In this document: positions 1 to 9,215 of the stretch, in pieces
Layout: every line of letters starts with the position of its first letter
How positions within the stretch are numbered: the first letter of the stretch is position 1
Source: Eubacteriales bacterium
GTDB taxonomy: Bacteria; Bacillota; Clostridia; Lachnospirales; Lachnospiraceae
Direction: 5' to 3'
Length of the DNA stretch: 32,493 nucleotides
Assembly (NCBI GenBank): GCA_030524715.1
Contig: JAUNGB010000061.1
Coordinates: 1 to 32,493, forward strand
Notes under the pieces: model-generated
Told to the model about the DNA's origin: nothing
What the model saw: only the letters and a program-made list of their open reading frames with translations
Database searches by the model: none
Made by a program: the position numbers and the translations under genes

Positions 1-67
1 ATCTCCCACAAATTGTGGAATACATCTTGCAGAAAGCAATTTTCAAACACGCTCTGATAACGACATG

Positions 68-93
68 GTGTACGGGGAATGCTCCCCGTACAC
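68..93 (+). promoter_or_regulatory. perfect hairpin in the malic enzyme leader
   Basis: An 11-bp perfect inverted repeat (GTGTACGGGGA, loop ATGC, then its complement) lies 26 bases before the malic enzyme start. No T-run follows, so it is a poor intrinsic terminator. It may be the end of an upstream transcript or a stabilising 5' structure. The role is inferred; the repeat is seen directly. Confidence 0.5.
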
Positions 94-119
94 GGCTTAA
101 TATTTAGGAGGAAACAAAC

Positions 120-1295
120 ATGGATTACGCAAAAGAATCACTGAGACTTCATGGTGAATGGCAGGGAAAAATCGAGGTAATCAGCCGTGTGCCGGTTGCA
201 ACCAAGGATGATCTGTCATTGGCTTACACCCCGGGCGTAGCACAGCCCTGTCTGGAAATTCAGAAGGATATTGATAAGAGCTACGAACTGACAAGACGCC
301 ACAACATGTGCGCGGTTATCACAGACGGTTCCGCAGTACTGGGCCTGGGAGACATCGGCCCTGAGGCAGGAATGCCGGTTATGGAAGGTAAATGCGTTTT
401 GTTTAAGGCTTTCGGCGACGTTGATGCATTCCCTCTGTGTGTAAAAACAAAAGACGTAGACGAATTTGTAAATGCAGTATATCTGATGTCCGGCTCCTTC
501 GGCGGAATCAACCTGGAGGATATTTCCGCTCCCCGCTGTTTCGAGATCGAGCGCAAGCTGAAAGAAAAATGCGATATCCCGATTTTCCATGACGACCAGC
601 ACGGAACAGCCATCATCTCTCTTGCGGGGCTTCTCAATGCGCTTAAGGTTGTCGGCAAGAAGAAGGAAGATGTGAAGATCGTTACTTCCGGCGCAGGCGC
701 GGCGGCTATATCTATCGTGAAACTCCTTCTTTCCGCAGGATTTAAGGATATTACCATGTGCGACCGTTCCGGCGCGATCTACGAAGGCCGCGAAAAAGGC
801 ATGAACTGGATTAAAGAAGAAATGTCAAAATGCACGAACAAAGACAAAAAACAGGGTACGCTGGCAGACATGCTGGCAGGCGCCGACGTATTTATTGGTG
901 TTTCCGCTCCTGGTCAGGTGACCACAGAGATGGTAAAAACCATGAATAAAGACGCGATCATTTTTGCATGCGCGAACCCCACGCCGGAAATCTTTCCGGA
1001 GGATGCAAAAGCAGGCGGAGCAAAAGTCGTAGCGACCGGAAGAAGTGATTTTCCGAATCAGATCAACAACGTACTGGCATTCCCGGGCGTATTCCGGGGA
1101 ACCTTTGACGTACGTGCGAAGGACATCAACGAAGAAATGAAGATGGCGGCTGCTCAGGCTCTTGCAAATCTCATTTCTGATGATGAATTAAGCCCGGACT
1201 ACATCATTCCCAAGGCCTTTGACCCAAGGGTAGGAAAGGCAGTTGCGGCCGCGGTTGCGAAAGCAGCAAGAGATTCCGGCGTGGCACGAATTTAA
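120..1295 (+). CDS. NAD(P)-dependent malic enzyme (malate dehydrogenase, oxaloacetate-decarboxylating)
   Basis: This cytosolic enzyme oxidatively decarboxylates malate to pyruvate and CO2 with reduction of NAD(P). At 391 residues it matches the short bacterial malic enzyme class, without the phosphotransacetylase-like extension of MaeB. The malic N-terminal domain shows SLAYTPGVAQPCLEI near residue 35 and the metal-binding segment FHDDQHGTAI near 157. The NAD-binding domain shows a GAGAAA glycine motif near 190, then FACANPTPEI and GRSDFPNQINNVLAFPGV. The start is an ATG nine bases after AGGAGG. Glycerol kinase follows 46 bases later on the same strand and may be cotranscribed, although no shared pathway is obvious beyond central carbon and redox balance. 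The exact cofactor preference cannot be read from the sequence. Confidence 0.95.
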   Translation: MDYAKESLRLHGEWQGKIEVISRVPVATKDDLSLAYTPGVAQPCLEIQKDIDKSYELTRRHNMCAVITDGSAVLGLGDIGPEAGMPVMEGKCVLFKAFGDVDAFPLCVKTKDVDEFVNAVYLMSGSFGGINLEDISAPRCFEIERKLKEKCDIPIFHDDQHGTAIISLAGLLNALKVVGKKKEDVKIVTSGAGAAAISIVKLLLSAGFKDITMCDRSGAIYEGREKGMNWIKEEMSKCTNKDKKQGTLADMLAGADVFIGVSAPGQVTTEMVKTMNKDAIIFACANPTPEIFPEDAKAGGAKVVATGRSDFPNQINNVLAFPGVFRGTFDVRAKDINEEMKMAAAQALANLISDDELSPDYIIPKAFDPRVGKAVAAAVAKAARDSGVARI

Positions 1296-1323
1296 AGAAT
1301 AGAAGATGACAAACACGCTCTAA

Positions 1324-2838
<1,515 letters not shown>

Positions 2839-2867
2839 TAACCTATTAAATTTTTATAAAATAGCAC

Positions 2868-2896
2868 TTGAAATCAAAAACACATGATGCTATAAT
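2868..2896 (+). promoter_or_regulatory. sigma-A promoter of livK
   Basis: TTGAAA (2868-2873) and a consensus TATAAT (2891-2896) are separated by exactly 17 bases. This is one of the best housekeeping promoters in the window and lies about 150 bases before the livK start. Confidence 0.8.
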
Positions 2897-2938
2897 CAAT
2901 AACATTAAAGTAATAAAGAACGAAAGTCAGAGGAAGCC

Positions 2939-2969
2939 AAAGCCGGCTGGGATTCCAGTGGGCTTTTTA
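2939..2969 (+). terminator. leader terminator/attenuator before livK
   Basis: AAAGCC (2939-2944) pairs with GGCTTT (2961-2966), with an inner CTGG/CCAG stem and a GATT loop, followed by more T residues. It lies only about 40 bases after the predicted transcription start and before livK, so readthrough would control livK expression. The leader is too short for a T-box. What senses what is unknown. Confidence 0.55.
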
Positions 2970-3046
2970 CCTTTTATCATCTACATAGTTTGCACTGCAT
3001 AGGGCAGCCGCTGGCGGACGTCAAAATTTAAGGAGGAGTAATTATT

Positions 3047-4204
3047 ATGAGAAATTGGAAAAAAGCACTGAGTGTTACCGCAGCAGTAGCTATGGCTGCA
3101 ACCGCACTGACTCCTGCAGCAGTATTTGCAGATGACGAAACCTTCAAGGTAGGCGTGATCGGACCAATGACAGGGGATTACGCACAGTATGGTACGAACG
3201 TATACAACGCAGCAAAGATTGCAATTGACGAGATCAACGAGGACGGCGGCTTTAACGGATATCAGGTAGAGCTTCTTGATGCCGGCGACGACCAGGGCGA
3301 CCCGGAGAAGGCTGTAAACGCATATAATGACCTTCTTGATAAGGGAATGCAGATGCTCTGCGGTACCGTTACTTCCGGCGCATGTATCGCGGTAGGCGCT
3401 GAAGCGGCAGAGAGCACATTCCTGTTCACACCGTCCGGAACAGCAGTAGACTGTATCACGTCAGGCTCCAACGAGTTCCGTATGTGCTTTACAGACCCCA
3501 TGCAGGGAACCAAATCCGCAGAATTCATTTCTGAGAAAGGCCTTGCTACCAAGGTGGCAGTCCTGTATGACTCCATGGCAGATTACAACGTAGGTATCCA
3601 TGATGCTTTTGTTGAGAGCGCCGGCGAATACGGTCTTGAGATCGTTGCTGACGAAGCATATACCACAGACAGCAACACAGACTTCTCCGTACAGCTTTCC
3701 AAGATCAAGGAGAGCGGCGCAGAGCTTGTATTCCTGCCGAACTACTATTCTGACAACGCCCTGATCCTTCAGCAGGCAGCAGACGCAGGACTGGATGTGA
3801 AATTCTTCGGTGTAGACGGTATGGACGGTATCCTTTCCGTAGAGAACTTTGATACTTCTCTTGCAGAAGGCGTTATGCTTCTGACACCATTCTCTGCAAC
3901 ATCAGAAGACGAGGCTACTGTAAACTTTGTAAAGGCATATAACGATGCTCATAACGGTGAAACTCCCAACCAGTTCGCAGCAGACGCTTATGACGTAATC
4001 TATGCTATGAAGGCAGCAGCAGACGACGCAGCGATCACACCGGATATGTCTAACGAAGACATCAGCGCAGCTCTTTCCGCATCCATGCTGAACATTGAGC
4101 TTAACGGCCTTACCGGAACAGCTAAATGGACTGAGGACGGAGAATGCGATAAGGCGCCGAAGGCATTTGAAATTAAAGACGGCGTTTATGTAGAGGTTGA
4201 ATAA
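3047..4204 (+). CDS. livK: branched-chain amino-acid ABC transporter, substrate-binding protein
   Basis: This is the extracellular receptor of the LIV-I type importer encoded downstream, in the Leu/Ile/Val-binding periplasmic-binding family. Residues 1-28 form a signal peptide (basic MRNWKK, hydrophobic core, AVFA cleavage site before DDE). The mature protein starts with FKVGVIGPMTGDYAQYG, the typical first strand and ligand loop of family members. Length (385) is normal. There is no lipobox cysteine, which is unusual for a Gram-positive binding protein. The RBS AAGGAGG is strong. A terminator-like hairpin follows, separating it from livH. The actual ligand could be any branched-chain or related amino acid, or a small amide. 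Confidence 0.92.
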   Translation: MRNWKKALSVTAAVAMAATALTPAAVFADDETFKVGVIGPMTGDYAQYGTNVYNAAKIAIDEINEDGGFNGYQVELLDAGDDQGDPEKAVNAYNDLLDKGMQMLCGTVTSGACIAVGAEAAESTFLFTPSGTAVDCITSGSNEFRMCFTDPMQGTKSAEFISEKGLATKVAVLYDSMADYNVGIHDAFVESAGEYGLEIVADEAYTTDSNTDFSVQLSKIKESGAELVFLPNYYSDNALILQQAADAGLDVKFFGVDGMDGILSVENFDTSLAEGVMLLTPFSATSEDEATVNFVKAYNDAHNGETPNQFAADAYDVIYAMKAAADDAAITPDMSNEDISAALSASMLNIELNGLTGTAKWTEDGECDKAPKAFEIKDGVYVEVE

Positions 4205-4270
4205 ACCATTTACAGTGTTGTGATTTCAGTGACACTTCCCTGATTGCGCAGGGGATTGCCGTTTAAGAAA

Positions 4271-4315
4271 CGGGGGACGGTTACCTGTGAGTGAGGAACC
4301 GCCTCCTGTTTTTTT
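4271..4315 (+). terminator. intercistronic terminator/attenuator between livK and livH
   Basis: A stem of about 13 pairs (CGGGGGACGGTTACC against GGAACCGCCTCCTG, with wobble pairs and one mismatch) is followed by seven T residues. It probably lets most transcripts stop after livK, giving more binding protein than membrane subunits. Partial readthrough is inferred from the lack of an evident new promoter before livH. Confidence 0.7.
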
Positions 4316-4364
4316 GGAAAGTTTTACCAACAGAAACGATGAAATTGAATTTACGAGGTGCACT

Positions 4365-5249
4365 ATGAGTTTTATATCTTATTTAAAGGACGGGATAAGC
4401 CTGGGCAGTATTTACGCGATCATCGCACTGGGATATACGATGGTGTATGGAATTGCGAAGATGCTGAATTTCGCCCATGGAGACGTCATCATGGTCGGCG
4501 CTTTTGTAATCCTGACAGCGATTACCAAAGCGGGCATGTCTCCGCTTCTGGCAGTGGTTTTGTCTGTCGTCATATGTACGGTTCTTGGTGTTACGATCGA
4601 GATGGTCGCATATCGTCCCCTTCGAAAGGCATCATCCAACCTTGCAGTATTGATCACGGCCATCGGTGTCAGCTATCTCCTGCAGAATCTGGCATTGCTG
4701 ATCTTTGGCGCGGATGCCAAGAGCTTTGTAACTGTAATTGATGTTCCCACCGTAACGCTGTTTGACGGTCAGTTAACAATTAAGGGAATTACCATCGTAA
4801 CCATCGCTGCATGTATTATCATCATGTGCAGTCTTACGTTTTTTGTTAAGAAAACAAAACCGGGACGTGCCATGCAGGCAGTTTCCGAGGACAGGGATGC
4901 GGCCCAGCTTATGGGCGTCAATGTAAATGCGACGATTTCCCTGACCTTTGCTATTGGTTCCGGCCTTGCTGCTATCGCAGGCCTGCTTTTGTGTTCTGCG
5001 TATCCTACTCTGACGCCGTATACAGGCGCTATGCCCGGTATCAAGGCTTTCGTGGCTGCGGTATTCGGCGGTATCGGTTCCATTCCGGGAGCAATGATAG
5101 GAGGAATCCTTCTGGGAGTGATCGAGATCTTCGGAAGAGCTTATATTTCCTCCCAGGTTGCAGACGCGATCGTATTTGCAGTGCTGATCATCGTGCTTCT
5201 TGTAAAGCCTGCGGGTCTGTTCGGTAAGAACATCCAGGAGAAAGTGTAA
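4365..5249 (+). CDS. livH: branched-chain amino-acid ABC transporter permease LivH
   Basis: Integral membrane subunit of the LIV-I type importer, 294 residues, made almost entirely of hydrophobic segments. Family features include the N-terminal YLKDGISLGSIYAIIALGYT, GMVYGI/LNFAHGD-like residues near 35 and the conserved GGIGSIPGAMIGGILLG loop near the C-terminus. The ATG at 4365 was chosen because GAGGTG sits four bases upstream. An in-frame GTG at 4287 would start inside the terminator stem and read through its T-run. The stop is followed almost at once by livM, suggesting translational coupling. Confidence 0.93.
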   Translation: MSFISYLKDGISLGSIYAIIALGYTMVYGIAKMLNFAHGDVIMVGAFVILTAITKAGMSPLLAVVLSVVICTVLGVTIEMVAYRPLRKASSNLAVLITAIGVSYLLQNLALLIFGADAKSFVTVIDVPTVTLFDGQLTIKGITIVTIAACIIIMCSLTFFVKKTKPGRAMQAVSEDRDAAQLMGVNVNATISLTFAIGSGLAAIAGLLLCSAYPTLTPYTGAMPGIKAFVAAVFGGIGSIPGAMIGGILLGVIEIFGRAYISSQVADAIVFAVLIIVLLVKPAGLFGKNIQEKV

Positions 5250-5259
5250 GGTGGCCGGT

Positions 5260-6333
5260 ATGAAGAGAAATATGAGTAAGACATCAAAAAACAATTTTAT
5301 AAATTACATAATGATCATTGCGATTTTCGCAGTTGTTCAGACGCTTTCCTCCACAGGAAACCTGTCCAGGCTGCTTACGGGACTTCTGGTGCCCCTGTGC
5401 GTATATACTATTGCGGCGATTTCCCTGAACCTTGTAGTCGGATTTTCAGGAGAGCTGAGTCTGGGACATGCGGGCTTTATGTGCCTGGGGGCTTATTCAA
5501 GCGCCCTGTTTTCCCATGTGGTAAGTGATTCCATTCCTTCCGTTCCGAGACTGATCCTTGCCATTCTCATCGGCGCGGCAGTTGCGGGAGTATTCGGCGT
5601 CCTTATCGGTATTCCGGTACTGAGGCTCCGGGGGGATTACCTTGCAATCGTAACCCTGGCCTTTGGAGAGATCATCAAAAACCTGATCAACATTTTATAC
5701 GTGGGAGTGGACGAGAACGGACTTCATGCTGCTACCAGCTCCGCAGGCCTTAAGCTGGCCCCCGGAGGGAAACAGATCATGAAGGGAGCTCTCGGTATTT
5801 CCGGCACAGCCACTCTTTATAAGGACATTAAGGGATACTTCTTCCTGATCGGCATCATCCTGATCCTGATCACCTTATTTATTGTACAGAATCTGGTGAA
5901 TTCCAGAAGCGGACGTGCCATTATGTCTACCAGAGACAACCGTATCGCAGCAGAGTCCGTAGGTATTAACGTAACAAAATATAAGCTTCTGGCATTTACC
6001 ATCTCCGCAGCGCTGGCTGGTGTGGCGGGAGTGCTTTATGCCCACAACCTTTCCATGCTGAAGGTATCCATTTTTGACTACAATATGTCGATTCTGGTTC
6101 TTGTATATGTAGTTTTGGGCGGAATCGGAAATCTGCGCGGTTCTGTGATCGCAACAATCGTTCTGTATGCGCTTCCAGAACTGCTTCGTGGATTCTCCAC
6201 CTACCGTATGCTGATTTATGCTATCGTGCTGATCGCAATGATGCTCTTTAACTGGGCGCCGGCAGCACGTAACTGGAGAAGCCGTATGTTTGAGAAATTT
6301 AAAGGAAACAGACAGAAGAAGGAGGCGGCTTAA
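5260..6333 (+). CDS. livM: branched-chain amino-acid ABC transporter permease LivM
   Basis: Second permease subunit, about 357 residues with roughly nine to ten hydrophobic segments. The central family signature SLNLVVGFSGELSLGHAGF lies near residue 60, and the EAA-like loop VLGGIGNLRGSVIAT is near 290. The start at ATG 5260 has AAGGTGG five bases upstream; an in-frame GTG at 5251, ten bases after AGGAG, is the alternative. The C-terminus is basic (EKFKGNRQKKEAA). The stop is two bases from livG, so translation is likely coupled. Confidence 0.92.
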   Translation: MKRNMSKTSKNNFINYIMIIAIFAVVQTLSSTGNLSRLLTGLLVPLCVYTIAAISLNLVVGFSGELSLGHAGFMCLGAYSSALFSHVVSDSIPSVPRLILAILIGAAVAGVFGVLIGIPVLRLRGDYLAIVTLAFGEIIKNLINILYVGVDENGLHAATSSAGLKLAPGGKQIMKGALGISGTATLYKDIKGYFFLIGIILILITLFIVQNLVNSRSGRAIMSTRDNRIAAESVGINVTKYKLLAFTISAALAGVAGVLYAHNLSMLKVSIFDYNMSILVLVYVVLGGIGNLRGSVIATIVLYALPELLRGFSTYRMLIYAIVLIAMMLFNWAPAARNWRSRMFEKFKGNRQKKEAA

Positions 6334-6335
6334 TT

Positions 6336-7094
6336 ATGGCAATGCTTGAAGTTAATAATTTGTCCATTCAGTTCGGCGGCCTTCATGCTGTTGATAATTT
6401 TAATATGACAATTGAGAAGGGACAGCTTTACGGTCTGATCGGGCCTAACGGCGCGGGCAAGACGACGGTTTTTAACCTTCTGACAGGGGTATATAAGCCC
6501 ACGGAGGGAGTTGTAAGGCTGGACGGAACAGAGATTACCGGGAAAAGCACCATCGAGATCAACAAGGCGGGAGTGGCGAGAACCTTCCAGAATATCCGCC
6601 TTTTTAAGGATATGCCGGTGCTGGACAACGTAAAGGTGGGGCTTCATAACCGCCACAGCTATTCCACATTGACGGGAATCCTCAGACTTCCCAAATATTT
6701 CAGAGTGGAAAAAGAGATGAATGAACGCGCCATGGAGATCCTGAAGGTATTTGATCTTGACAAAGAGGCGGATTACCTTGCAGGAAATCTTCCCTACGGG
6801 AAACAGCGTAAGCTGGAGATTGCCAGGGCCCTTGCTACGGAGCCGAAGCTTTTGCTTCTTGACGAGCCGGCGGCAGGTATGAATCCCAATGAGACGCAGG
6901 AGCTGATGGACACCATCCGCTTTGTAAGAGATCATTTTGATATGACGATCCTTCTGATCGAACATGATATGAAGCTGGTAGGCGGTATCTGTGAAGAACT
7001 GACAGTCCTGAACTTCGGCCAGGTGCTGACACAGGGAGTTACGGCAGAGGTGCTCAAAGACCCGGCGGTTATCACGGCATATCTGGGTGAATAG
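6336..7094 (+). CDS. livG: branched-chain amino-acid ABC transporter ATP-binding protein LivG
   Basis: Cytoplasmic ATPase, 252 residues. Walker A is GPNGAGKTTVFNLLTG near residue 36, the Q-loop region is VARTFQNIRLF, and the signature region is degenerate (NLPYGKQRKLEIARAL), as is normal for LivG. Walker B is LLLLDEPAAGMNP and the H-loop is LLIEHDM. The extended middle with LHNRHSYS and the C-terminal EVLKDPAVITAYLGE tail are LivG-type. It lies in the operon between livM and livF. Confidence 0.95.
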   Translation: MAMLEVNNLSIQFGGLHAVDNFNMTIEKGQLYGLIGPNGAGKTTVFNLLTGVYKPTEGVVRLDGTEITGKSTIEINKAGVARTFQNIRLFKDMPVLDNVKVGLHNRHSYSTLTGILRLPKYFRVEKEMNERAMEILKVFDLDKEADYLAGNLPYGKQRKLEIARALATEPKLLLLDEPAAGMNPNETQELMDTIRFVRDHFDMTILLIEHDMKLVGGICEELTVLNFGQVLTQGVTAEVLKDPAVITAYLGE

Positions 7095-7108
7095 GAGGAA
7101 GCAGAAAG

Positions 7109-7819
7109 ATGGCAATGTTAGAGGTAAAAGATTTACACGTTTATTACGGCGTGATTCAGGCATTGAAGGGTGTTTCCTTTGAGGTCAATCAGGGTGAGGT
7201 AATTGCCCTGATCGGCGCCAACGGTGCGGGCAAGACCACAACACTGCACACGCTTACCGGATTGATTCCCGCAAAACAGGGCTCTATTATTTTTGAAGGG
7301 AAGGATATCACCCGGGTGCCTGCCCATAAGATCGTTCAGATGGGGATCGCTCATGTCCCTGAAGGAAGAAGAGTTTTTGCGGAGTTAAGCGTATATGAAA
7401 ATCTGATCATGGGAGCTTACACCCGTAAAGATAAAACGGAGATCGCAGAGAGTCTGGCAAATGTTTATAAGCGTTTCCCCCGTCTGGAGGAACGTAAAAA
7501 CCAGCGTGCCGGTACCTTATCCGGCGGAGAACAGCAGATGCTTGCCATGGGGCGCGCTCTTATGAGCAAGCCCAGGATCATTGTAATGGACGAGCCGTCC
7601 ATGGGTCTGTCTCCGATTTTTGTAAACGAGATTTTTGACATTATCCAGAGCGTCAGCGCCAGCGGGACAACGGTACTTCTGGTTGAGCAGAATGCAAAGA
7701 AGGCCCTTTCTATCGCCGATAGGGCATACGTTCTGGAAACAGGAAGAATTACGTTATCGGGTAAGGCGGAGGATCTTCTCAATGACGAATCCGTGCAGAA
7801 AGCATATTTGGGCGAATAG
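7109..7819 (+). CDS. livF: branched-chain amino-acid ABC transporter ATP-binding protein LivF
   Basis: Partner ATPase of LivG, 236 residues. It has Walker A GANGAGKTTTLHTLTG, signature LSGGEQQMLAMGRAL, Walker B IIVMDEPSMGLSP, H-loop region VLLVEQNAKKAL, and the LivF C-terminus ending VQKAYLGE. The segment IAHVPEGRRVFAELSVYENL is diagnostic of LivF. An AGGAGG site precedes the start. Its stop codon overlaps the AGGAGG of the next gene, so the kinase-like gene is part of the same operon. Confidence 0.95.
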   Translation: MAMLEVKDLHVYYGVIQALKGVSFEVNQGEVIALIGANGAGKTTTLHTLTGLIPAKQGSIIFEGKDITRVPAHKIVQMGIAHVPEGRRVFAELSVYENLIMGAYTRKDKTEIAESLANVYKRFPRLEERKNQRAGTLSGGEQQMLAMGRALMSKPRIIVMDEPSMGLSPIFVNEIFDIIQSVSASGTTVLLVEQNAKKALSIADRAYVLETGRITLSGKAEDLLNDESVQKAYLGE

Positions 7820-7832
7820 GAGGTGTGCAAAA

Positions 7833-8453
7833 ATGGATAATGTTGTGATTACCATTGCAAGGCAGTATGGCAGCGGCGGACGTACCGTGGGAGAAATGCT
7901 GTCCAAAAAACTGGGGATTTCTTACTATGACAAGAACATCATCCGCATGGCTTCTGATGACAGCGGAATCCATGAGGAGCTGTTCGGGCGCGTGGACGAA
8001 TATAACAGCGCCAAACCGCCGCTTTTTAAGAAAAGCAGCGTGTATACGGGAGAATTGGTTCCGCCCAGCAGCAAGGATTTTCTTTCTGATGAGAATCTGT
8101 TCAGTTATCAGGCAAAGGTCATCCGCGAACTGGCGGAGAAGGAATCCTGCGTGATCATCGGACGGTGCTCCAATTATATTCTGAAGGATTATCCTAACGT
8201 TCTGAGCGTGTTTATCCATGCTTCCTGGGACTATCGGATTCAGGAGGCTTCCAAAAAGCTTGGAGGAACCACAAAAGAAGTGGAGAAATATCTTCAGAAG
8301 GATGATAAGCGGAAATTTGAATTCTGTCGCAGATTTACAGGACAGGAATGGACAGATGCCACCAACTACGATCTGTGCCTGGACAGCAGCAAGCTTGGGT
8401 ATGAGATGTGTATCGAGGAAATTGAGCATCGGTTGAAAATGATGAAAAGATAA
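7833..8453 (+). CDS. cytidylate kinase-like family protein
   Basis: A 206-residue soluble protein of the cytidylate-kinase-like family (Pfam PF13189 type). It opens with VITIARQYGSGGRTVGEML, a P-loop variant GSGGRTVG, then SYYDKNIIRMA. A central segment CVIIGRCSNYIL and a C-terminal segment with paired arginines (KRKFEFCRRFTGQEW, then YDLCLDSSKLG) fit the nucleotide-kinase fold. The ATG at 7833 has AGGAGG ten to fifteen bases upstream, overlapping the livF stop; in-frame extension further upstream lies inside livF and is discarded. The substrate is not established for this family, and why it travels with an amino-acid importer is unclear. It is not the housekeeping Cmk. Confidence 0.85.
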   Translation: MDNVVITIARQYGSGGRTVGEMLSKKLGISYYDKNIIRMASDDSGIHEELFGRVDEYNSAKPPLFKKSSVYTGELVPPSSKDFLSDENLFSYQAKVIRELAEKESCVIIGRCSNYILKDYPNVLSVFIHASWDYRIQEASKKLGGTTKEVEKYLQKDDKRKFEFCRRFTGQEWTDATNYDLCLDSSKLGYEMCIEEIEHRLKMMKR

Positions 8454-8495
8454 CAAAGGATAACAGAGCGGAATGCGAATGTCCGCTTTACAGGG

Positions 8496-8535
8496 GAACA
8501 GGCGGCCTTCGCAGGAAGGCCGCCTGTTCTTGTCC
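8496..8535 (+). terminator. intrinsic terminator of the liv operon
   Basis: A perfect 15-bp stem (GAACAGGCGGCCTTC, loop GCAG, complement to 8529) is followed by a short T-rich tract. It closes the livK-to-kinase transcription unit. Confidence 0.85.
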
Positions 8536-8555
8536 GGTTCCCTTACAAACATGCT

Positions 8556-9215
8556 TTAGGAAAGTAGTTGCTTCCATGTTTTTTTAGTTTTATGTTTTAT
8601 GAAGAGGACAACGGAAAATATAAGCAATCCTATAGGTATAAGGATGGCAGAAGTTTGAAGCGACTCATCATTATGGTAGAGGTCATAAAAGTAGCGGCGG
8701 TGTTCGTTTGGGTCGATCACAATACGGTTGTCAGAGGTCATAAGCCCATAAATTTGCCCATCATTTAACTTATAAACAGGGGCATATTCAAATTTCTTTA
8801 ATCCTTTATATTTTTGAACCTGCAGGGTTAATTCCTGGTTTAAAAGAGGATCACTCCAGCTTTTTGCGTGGATTTCATTAGGAAACCTCATTCCCCTTAA
8901 TATGTAGACGTGCCCGTCGTCCATGGTGAAGCGGAAAATATTACCGCTTCTGAGTTTAAAATATTCAATTTCAGATGCGGATCCTTTAACGTCTGTCAGT
9001 TCAATTGTCAGATATTTAGATTCCGCATGAGTATACAGCCATATCCCTGCGATACTGATAGAAAAGCAAACCATACCTGTCAGCAGCAGAAGACGCAGGA
9101 GAATGCCTGTTACTGCATTACGGAATACGATTTCACGTTTAAAGACATAAATGATAATGGGAATCCAGGGAATTCCAACTATTAAGACGATGATAAGGGT
9201 CATTTTGGCAATCAT
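8556..9215 (-). CDS. hypothetical membrane protein
   Basis: A 219-residue protein I cannot assign. It has a hydrophobic N-terminal segment (about 4-24), a second around 38-60 and a C-terminal one around 188-208. Between the last two is an extracytoplasmic-looking beta-rich region of about 125 residues (for example YFKLRSGNIFRFTMDDGHVY). The layout is reminiscent of DUF3592-like small sensor or envelope proteins, but no motif confirms this. Its ATG overlaps the stop of the upstream small gene by four bases (ATGA), implying translational coupling. No own ribosome site is evident. Confidence 0.6.
   Translation of the reverse strand: MIAKMTLIIVLIVGIPWIPIIIYVFKREIVFRNAVTGILLRLLLLTGMVCFSISIAGIWLYTHAESKYLTIELTDVKGSASEIEYFKLRSGNIFRFTMDDGHVYILRGMRFPNEIHAKSWSDPLLNQELTLQVQKYKGLKKFEYAPVYKLNDGQIYGLMTSDNRIVIDPNEHRRYFYDLYHNDESLQTSAILIPIGLLIFSVVLFIKHKTKKTWKQLLS

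Noticed and set aside
4287-4364. 26-residue N-terminal extension of LivH from a GTG
   Set aside because: It begins inside a terminator stem and reads through its T-run; the ATG at 4365 has its own ribosome site and matches the family start.
7635-7832. 66-residue extension of the cytidylate-kinase-like protein
   Set aside because: It lies wholly inside livF in another frame, and the ATG at 7833 has AGGAGG.
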